Shown here in pieces: positions 6,391 through 10,751 of a DNA stretch of 10,751 bases. Each line of letters begins with the position of its first letter. Within the stretch, counting starts at the first letter, position 1. A program made the position numbers and the translations under genes. This DNA comes from RGDT01 sp964630925 (lineage in GTDB: Bacteria > Planctomycetota > Planctomycetia > Gemmatales > Gemmataceae), in assembly GCA_964630925.1 (NCBI GenBank), contig CAZVZK010000243.1:1-10751 (forward strand), in the 5' to 3' direction. Below the pieces are notes generated by a model that saw only the letters and a list, made by a program, of their open reading frames with translations, was not told the DNA's origin and made no database searches.

Positions 6391-7458
6391 CTACCGGGCC
6401 AGGAAGCTCCGATGGATCACGATGTTGTCGCGCCCGCGGTCGCAGGTGTCGAACAGCATGTGGCGGTCCGTCCGCCGGGCGTGGACGTAGACGCGCTCGG
6501 TGACGGCCTCGTCGGCGGGGCCGCCCGCCTCCGCGTCGGCCAGGAACCGCTTCACCTCGTCGAGCGGGGCCGCCGCGAACGTCTTCCCCTTCTCCAGGTC
6601 GGCGAACGCCTCGACGGCGGCGCCGCGGAGCAGCTTGGGCCACAGCTTGGCGAACAGCCTCGCCGAGCCGAACACGTCGGCCGAGCTGGCCTTGCCGTTG
6701 ACGACGACGGCCACGCCCACGACGTCCGTTTTGTCCGCCGGCGCCTTCTCCAGGGCGGCCAGGTACGGCGCGACGGCGTCCTGCAGGTCGGCGTGCTCGT
6801 TCAGCAACTGGTAGCTCGACCGCGACGCCGTCTCCACTTCAGCCTTGCCGAGGTTGACGGCGATCTTCCTCTGCATGCTCGCGACCTCCTCCCAGACCCG
6901 CCCCTGGTCCCGCGCCGCGTTGCTGGCGAACTTCAGCGACTTGCCCGACAGGTTGAAGTACGCGGAGGAGAACTTGGACTTCGACTCGTCGCCGCGCTGC
7001 GCCCAGCGCCCCTGCTCGACGCAGAACGAGGCGAGCGGGAGCCGGCCCGACCGCGCCGGCGCGATGAAGTCGTACGGGATGGTGCGGTCCTGCTGGCCGC
7101 CCTTGACCACGTCGCCGGCCTGGATGAACACCTCCTCATCGGACAGGTTCTCGATGCTCAGCTCGTTGACCGAGCCGGTCTCGTGGACGACGGCCTTGTC
7201 CTGGGCCAGCGCCTCCTGCAAGGTGAGGTACGTCCCGCCGGGGGCCGTCTCGCGGCCGTGGACCAGGTACAGCGTCAGGTTGGCGTGCGTGAACGGGCCG
7301 GAGAAGCGGTACTCGGCGACGGGCAACACCTCACCCCGCTCCATCGACGCCTGGAAGGGCTCCCGTGGCTGGCGGGAGGACACCCAGTACGCGATCCCGG
7401 CGGCCACTCCCACGGCCGCGAGGGCGGCCAGCCCGATGACGGCGGTGCGGGTCTTCAT
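6391..7458 (-). CDS. Membrane-anchored ARPP-1 / DUF6569-like protein
   Basis: 355 residues. Residues 1-27 form a basic start plus one transmembrane segment (AVIGLAALAAVGVAAGIAYW), so the rest lies outside the cytoplasmic membrane as an anchored or secreted domain. The segment VNELSIENLSDEEVFIQAGD (97-116) followed by KGGQQDR (119-125) is the pattern I associate with the ARPP-1 (DUF6569) family, whose function is not known to me. The family assignment is from memory and not searched. A strong ribosome-binding site AAGGAG lies 7 nt before the ATG. The gene precedes selenoprotein 2 by 53 nt on the same strand and both products are predicted to leave the cytoplasm, which suggests co-expression and a shared extracytoplasmic role. 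No catalytic motif is evident. Confidence 0.8.
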   Translation of the reverse strand: MKTRTAVIGLAALAAVGVAAGIAYWVSSRQPREPFQASMERGEVLPVAEYRFSGPFTHANLTLYLVHGRETAPGGTYLTLQEALAQDKAVVHETGSVNELSIENLSDEEVFIQAGDVVKGGQQDRTIPYDFIAPARSGRLPLASFCVEQGRWAQRGDESKSKFSSAYFNLSGKSLKFASNAARDQGRVWEEVASMQRKIAVNLGKAEVETASRSSYQLLNEHADLQDAVAPYLAALEKAPADKTDVVGVAVVVNGKASSADVFGSARLFAKLWPKLLRGAAVEAFADLEKGKTFAAAPLDEVKRFLADAEAGGPADEAVTERVYVHARRTDRHMLFDTCDRGRDNIVIHRSFLAR

Positions 7459-7556
7459 GCGCGTGCTCCTTCGCTCTCGACGTGACAGGGGGGGATGCTC
7501 GTTGCGATGTGTGGGCGTGCCTTGACTGTACCGCGCCCGCCGACGGGGACGCCAGT

Positions 7557-7574
7557 GAAAAGGCCGGCGCCGGC
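7557..7574 (-). terminator. Weak intrinsic terminator candidate after the ECF sigma factor gene
   Basis: Starting at the last base of the TAG stop, the minus strand carries the palindrome GCCGGCGCCGGC (7574-7563) followed by CTTTTC. It folds as a 4-bp GC stem with a 4-nt loop, or a 5-bp stem with a too-short loop, then a run of four T. The short stem and T-tract make termination partial at best. Confidence 0.35.
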
Positions 7575-8167
7575 TACACCCCGCCCGCCTTCCGCTCCAG
7601 CCTCTCCGCCTCGTCGCGGGCCATCTGCTGCACGCGCCCGCGCGCCACGTACACCGCCGCCACCTTCATCCCCAGCCGCGCCGCCACCTCCGCCGCCGCC
7701 ACCTGCTCCACCGCCGTCAGGTGGAACGCCTGCCACGTCTTCTCCTCGACACGCCGGCGCACCGCCGCCAGCGCCAGCTCCATCAATTCCAGGTCGAAGC
7801 GATGGTCGAGGCGCTGCACCAGGTCCTCACGCGCCTCCAGCGAATCCAGGGTGTCGCCCAGGCCCGTCCGCGGCGCGCCGGCCCGCTCCTCCACGAACGC
7901 CGCCCAGGCGTGCCGCGTCACCGTGTGCAGCCACGCGCGGAACCGCCCCGACGGGTCGTAGGTGAACGTCTTCATCCGCCGCGCCAGGATCGCCAGCACC
8001 GTCTGCGTCACGTCGCGGGCGTCGGCCTCCTGCAGCCCCCGCTGCCGGCACCACCCGTAGATGGTGGGCGCGTAACTCTCGACGAACTCGCCCCACGCAC
8101 CCTGGTCCGGCGTGTCGGCGCGCAGGCGGTCCAGCAGCGACTTCGACGTGGACGGCTCCTTCACCAT
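7574..8167 (-). CDS. ECF-type RNA polymerase sigma factor (planctomycete style)
   Basis: 197 residues from the ATG at 8167. Region 2 spans about 24-95, including GWCRQRGLQEADARDVTQTV (38-57) with the region 2.2 core DVTQ, and RFRAWLHTVTRHAW (75-88) for -10 recognition. Region 4 spans about 128-185 with a helix-turn-helix around EVAARLGMKVAAVYVARGRV. The acidic linker is short. A longer reading could begin at the TTG at 8203 or the ATG at 8176, but MVKEPSTSKSLLDRLR matches how such factors usually begin. No Shine-Dalgarno sequence is evident; TGTAAT at 8180-8175 could be a -10 box giving a leaderless message near 8167. No anti-sigma factor lies next to it. The downstream ARPP-1-like and selenoprotein genes are possible targets, but nothing proves this. 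Confidence 0.9.
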   Translation of the reverse strand: MVKEPSTSKSLLDRLRADTPDQGAWGEFVESYAPTIYGWCRQRGLQEADARDVTQTVLAILARRMKTFTYDPSGRFRAWLHTVTRHAWAAFVEERAGAPRTGLGDTLDSLEAREDLVQRLDHRFDLELMELALAAVRRRVEEKTWQAFHLTAVEQVAAAEVAARLGMKVAAVYVARGRVQQMARDEAERLERKAGGV

Positions 8168-8213
8168 GCCTGCCATTACATCAGCCGAGGCCCCGGCCCG
8201 CAAGCCCGCCCCC

Positions 8214-8906
8214 TCATTCCTTGCCGAGGATGCGGTCGATCACCCAGCAGCCGCGGACGTGGGCTGTCGCGCCACGGCAGTGCTTCAGGATCGCCTCGTC
8301 GGCGCAGCCCTCGTCCTCCAAGGCGTCGGCCAGGACCGGCAACGCCTGCCAGTCGCGCGCCAGGTACGCCCCCTCGGCGATGGCCCGCACCGTCGGCGAC
8401 AGCCACCCCGGACGCATCCCCGGCGTCGGCATCGGCCCGGCGATGTCGCGCAGCAGCGCCGCCTGCCGCAGACGCTCCGTCGGCGAGCCGCACGGCGGCG
8501 GCTTGCCGTGCCGCGTCTCCATCAGCGCCCGCGCCCTGGCGGCCATCTGCGCCACCTGGGCCACGTCGGACGCGGTGCGGAAGTGCGGCAGCGTGCTGGC
8601 GGCGGCGAGCGCCGCCAGGAGGCCCGCCGTCACGCCGGTGTTGCCGGTGCCCGAGGGGTCGTCGGCGTCGATGTACGCCTGGCGGGCGGCGGCGTAGGCC
8701 TTGCGGCGCTCCCACTCGTCGGCCTCGCCGTCGGCGAGGCGGGCCGCCACGCGCACGGCCTGGCGGCTGCGGTTGTCGATGAGGATCGGCCAGATGGTCT
8801 GACAGCAGGCGACGCCGAACAGACGCAGCTTCCGCCGGCTGATCCTGCCGCCGAGGAAGGTCAGCATCGCCGTCACGTCGTCGCCGTGCCACTCGCGTTC
8901 GGTCAT
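8214..8906 (-). CDS. Hypothetical protein of a Gemmata-type paralogous family
   Basis: 230 residues, function unknown. It opens with MTEREW and FLGGRISRRKLRLFGVACCQ (17-36), where Cys34-Cys35 follow a basic helix. It closes with LPVLADALEDEGC (189-201), HCRGATAHVRGCW (209-221) and a terminal ILGKE. From memory, proteins with this start (FLxGKxSxRKLRLFxxACC) and this end (HVRGCWxxDxxLGKE) recur in many copies in Gemmata genomes, often beside repeat-companion domains; I have not searched this. It looks cytoplasmic and helical, with no signal peptide or transmembrane segment. The ATG at 8906 was chosen because the longer upstream reading is an Arg/Gly-rich shadow and because GAGGGGAG lies just before it. 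The ECF sigma factor follows after 46 nt. Confidence 0.85.
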   Translation of the reverse strand: MTEREWHGDDVTAMLTFLGGRISRRKLRLFGVACCQTIWPILIDNRSRQAVRVAARLADGEADEWERRKAYAAARQAYIDADDPSGTGNTGVTAGLLAALAAASTLPHFRTASDVAQVAQMAARARALMETRHGKPPPCGSPTERLRQAALLRDIAGPMPTPGMRPGWLSPTVRAIAEGAYLARDWQALPVLADALEDEGCADEAILKHCRGATAHVRGCWVIDRILGKE

Positions 8907-8923
8907 GGCTCCCCTCACCGGAT

Positions 8924-8932
8924 AACATAGCA
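8924..8932 (-). promoter_or_regulatory. Extended -10 promoter candidate for the Gemmata-type hypothetical gene
   Basis: In the 29-bp divergent gap, the minus strand carries TGC directly before TATGTT, an extended -10 arrangement. Transcription would start near 8917, about 10 nt before the ATG at 8906 and covering the GAGGGGAG ribosome-binding site. No matching -35 box is seen, which is tolerable for extended -10 promoters. The same bases on the plus strand (TAACAT, 8923-8928) could serve hutH. Confidence 0.35.
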
Positions 8933-8935
8933 CGC

Positions 8936-10510
8936 ATGAGCCGCTCCACGCTCGAATTGTCCGGCGCCGGCCTGACCCTCGCCGACGCCCTGTCCGTCCT
9001 CGACGGCGAGGCCCATACGGTCCGACTCGCCCCCAGCGCCCGCAAGGCCGTGACACGCGCCCACTCCTGCCTCGTCGAGCGGCTTGAGGCGGGGGATACG
9101 CTGTACGGCGTGAACACGGGCTTCGGCAAGCTCGCCAGCCAGCGCATCGAGGCGCACGACGTGCTGCATTTGCAGGAGAACCTCCTCCGCAGCCACGCCG
9201 TCGGCGTCGGCCATCTGCTCGGGTTGCCCGTCGCCCGCCTGGCGCTCGCCCTGCGCATCCAGGCGCTGGTGAAGGGCCACAGCGGCGTCACGCTGGAGCT
9301 GGTGGAGGCGCTGATCGCCCTGTACAACGCCGGCGTCGTGCCGGCGATCCCGGAGCAGGGCAGCGTCGGGGCTTCGGGCGACCTCGCGCCCCTGGCGCAT
9401 CTGGCGCTCGTGCTGATCGGCGAGGGGCAGGCGTTCGTCGAGGGCGCGCGGCGCTCCACGTCCCGCGAGCAGCCCACCCAGAAGCCGCTGAGTGGCCGGG
9501 CGGCGCTCAAGAAGGCCGGGCTGACGCCGTACCGCTTGCAGGCGAAGGAGGGCCTGTCGCTCATCAACGGCACGCAGATCAGCACGGCCCTCCTGGCGGA
9601 TGCCTTGACACGCGGGCTGGCGCTGATGAAGGCCGCCGACATCGCCGGGGCCATGACGGTCGAGGCGATCAAGGGCAGCGAGCGCCCGTTCGACCCGCGT
9701 ATCCAGGCGATCCGCCCGCACCCCGGACAGGCGGCGTGTGCGGCCAACCTCAAACGCCTCCTCGCCGACAGCGAGGTGATGCGCTCGCACGCCGGCTGCC
9801 CCAAGGTGCAGGACGCCTACAGCGTCCGTTGCATGCCGCAGGTCCATGGGGCGGCCCGCGACGGCCTCGCCTTCGCCGCCGGCGTCGTGGAGCGCGAGAT
9901 GAACTCGGCAACGGACAACCCGCTGGTCTTCCCCGACACGGGCGAGGTGATCTCCGGGGGCAACTTCCACGCCCAGCCGGTCGGCCAGGCCGCCGACTTC
10001 ACCACGCTGCTCCTGGCGGACGTGTCGAGCATCAGCGAGAGGCGTGTCGAGAACCTGGTGAACCCGGACCTGAGCGGCCTGCCGGGCTTCCTGACGCCGC
10101 ACCCCGGCCTCAACTCGGGGCTGATGATCGTGCAGGTGCTGGCGGCGGCTCTGGTGTCGGAGAACAAGGCGCTGTCGCACCCGGCGTCGGTGGACTCGAT
10201 CCCCACGTCGGCGAACCGCGAGGACCACGTCTCCATGGCGCCGATCGCGGCGCGAAAGGCGCGGGCGGTGGCCGTCAACCTGACGCGCGTGCTGGCGTGC
10301 GAGGTGCTGGCGGCGGCGCAGGGGCTGGAGTTCGCGCTGCCGCTGAAGCCCGGCAAGGGCGTGCTGGCGGCGTATGAGCTGGTGCGGAAGCACGTCCGCC
10401 CGCTGGGCCGGGACCGCACGCTGCACCGCGACATCGAGGCGGTGGAGAGGCTGATCGTGTCGGGGGCGCTGGTCGGCGCGGTGGAGGGGGCCGTGGGCGA
10501 GCTGGCGTGA
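8936..10510 (+). CDS. hutH: Histidine ammonia-lyase
   Basis: 524 residues. It deaminates L-histidine to urocanate, the first step of histidine degradation, in the cytoplasm. The autocatalytic MIO triad Ala146-Ser147-Gly148 lies in GSVGASGDLAPL. Other family residues are Tyr57 in LYGVNTGFG, Ser86-His87 in RSHAVGVG (the histidine-selective pair, unlike the Phe or His-Leu types of phenylalanine or tyrosine lyases), Asn211, Tyr295 and Arg298 in QDAYSVRCMPQ, Phe344-His345 in GGNFHAQP, and Glu429. Two oddities are an insertion of about 12 residues near 172-184 (Arg/Ser/Thr/Gln-rich) and SANREDHVSMA where the family usually has SANQEDHVSMG. No hutU, hutI or hutG follows in the window. There is no clear Shine-Dalgarno sequence, so the message may be leaderless. 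Confidence 0.95.
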   Translation: MSRSTLELSGAGLTLADALSVLDGEAHTVRLAPSARKAVTRAHSCLVERLEAGDTLYGVNTGFGKLASQRIEAHDVLHLQENLLRSHAVGVGHLLGLPVARLALALRIQALVKGHSGVTLELVEALIALYNAGVVPAIPEQGSVGASGDLAPLAHLALVLIGEGQAFVEGARRSTSREQPTQKPLSGRAALKKAGLTPYRLQAKEGLSLINGTQISTALLADALTRGLALMKAADIAGAMTVEAIKGSERPFDPRIQAIRPHPGQAACAANLKRLLADSEVMRSHAGCPKVQDAYSVRCMPQVHGAARDGLAFAAGVVEREMNSATDNPLVFPDTGEVISGGNFHAQPVGQAADFTTLLLADVSSISERRVENLVNPDLSGLPGFLTPHPGLNSGLMIVQVLAAALVSENKALSHPASVDSIPTSANREDHVSMAPIAARKARAVAVNLTRVLACEVLAAAQGLEFALPLKPGKGVLAAYELVRKHVRPLGRDRTLHRDIEAVERLIVSGALVGAVEGAVGELA

Positions 10511-10609
10511 TGGCCGTCTCAGCGGGCCACGTCGGCCCCGGGCCACACCATCGCCCGCAGCAGCACCCGGAACAACTTCCTCCGGGCGAGATGTGTTCGG
10601 GCGGGGTGA

Positions 10610-10646
10610 ATTGCATTGCATTGCACCCCCCCAGACACCCCCCTGC
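10610..10646 (+). repeat. Right copy of the perfect 37-nt inverted repeat
   Basis: Plus strand: A, three TTGCA-type units, seven C, AGACA, six C, TGC. This is the exact reverse complement of 35-71. It lies 99 nt downstream of the hutH stop and has the same orientation relative to hutH as the left copy has to selenoprotein 1, so both transcripts would carry the C-rich strand. A dispersed 3'-intergenic element is more likely than transposon ends because no transposase lies between the copies. Confidence 0.85.
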
Positions 10647-10714
10647 AACGCAAATCCAGCGCTGATGGTGCGGCATCGGGCCTCTCCGGACACAACTTGC
10701 ATTTCAGTCCCTCA

Positions 10715-10729
10715 TGCCGCTGCGCGGCA
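10715..10729. repeat. Small perfect palindrome near the right edge
   Basis: TGCCGC and GCGGCA form a 6-bp stem around a TGC loop. CATTTCA upstream (about 10700-10706) and TGAAAATG downstream could form an imperfect outer stem. There is no T-run, so a standard terminator is not supported. It may be a REP-like palindromic unit cut by the window edge. Confidence 0.35.
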
Positions 10730-10751
10730 CCCGGAATGATGAAAATGGGGT

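Noticed and set aside
4343..6490. Long plus-strand open frame of 715 codons opposite the flavin reductase and selenoprotein 2 genes
   Set aside because: Its translation is Arg/His/Pro/Gly-rich with no domain pattern. It is antisense to recognisable proteins, and such frames are expected in GC-rich DNA with strong third-position bias.
8176..9804. Minus-strand frame of 542 codons across hutH
   Set aside because: It overlaps clear HutH coding sequence and the Gemmata-type gene, and shows no protein-like pattern of its own.
35..10646. Composite transposon bounded by the 37-nt repeats
   Set aside because: No transposase or integrase is encoded between the copies, no target duplication is visible, and base composition matches throughout.

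Overview
The window is high-GC DNA with strong third-position G/C bias. It is best explained as a chromosome segment of a Planctomycetota bacterium, probably of the Gemmata group. The main pointers are a short ECF sigma factor of the planctomycete style, a membrane-anchored ARPP-1/DUF6569-like protein, and a 230-residue protein whose opening and closing motifs recur in Gemmata-type genomes. This placement is inferred from protein style, not from a marker gene.

Layout: eight genes run leftward on the minus strand and one runs rightward. From right to left on the minus strand they are: a Gemmata-type hypothetical protein (8906-8214), an ECF sigma factor (8167-7574), an ARPP-1-like anchored protein (7458-6391), selenoprotein candidate 2 (6337-5048), a flavin-reductase-like protein (4975-4370), an M20 metallopeptidase (4344-3169), a double-GNAT/cyclic-nucleotide-binding fusion (3172-1565) and selenoprotein candidate 1 (1568-201). 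The last three genes are joined by two ATGA overlaps, so they form a translationally coupled unit. hutH (histidine ammonia-lyase, 8936-10510) is divergent, with only 29 bp between its start codon and that of its neighbour.

The main discovery is a pair of paralogous genes that conventional calling would split or truncate. Each reads ...Gly-Val-Cys, then an in-frame TGA, then continues in the same frame for several hundred codons of homologous sequence. The TGA lies at the same place in both: directly after the Cys, between the first strand and first helix of a thioredoxin-like fold. Each TGA is followed at 12-14 nt by a GC-rich stem-loop whose apical loop carries G-U at nucleotides 24-25 (gene 1) or 23-24 (gene 2), counting from the U of UGA. 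That is the register of the bacterial SECIS of E. coli fdhF. I therefore read both as selenoproteins with a vicinal Cys-Sec pair, probably exported, with a large C-terminal domain I do not recognise. No Sec machinery (selA, selB, selC, selD) is in the window.

Other notable structure: a perfect 37-nt inverted repeat, built from G6-TGTCT-G7 plus three TGCAA units, lies near both ends of the window. Each copy is about 100-130 nt past the outermost stop codon and in the same orientation relative to its upstream gene. A sigma70-like promoter with a consensus TTGACA box precedes the flavin reductase gene. No rRNA, tRNA, CRISPR array or insertion sequence was found, and no gene-free stretch exceeds 300 bases.
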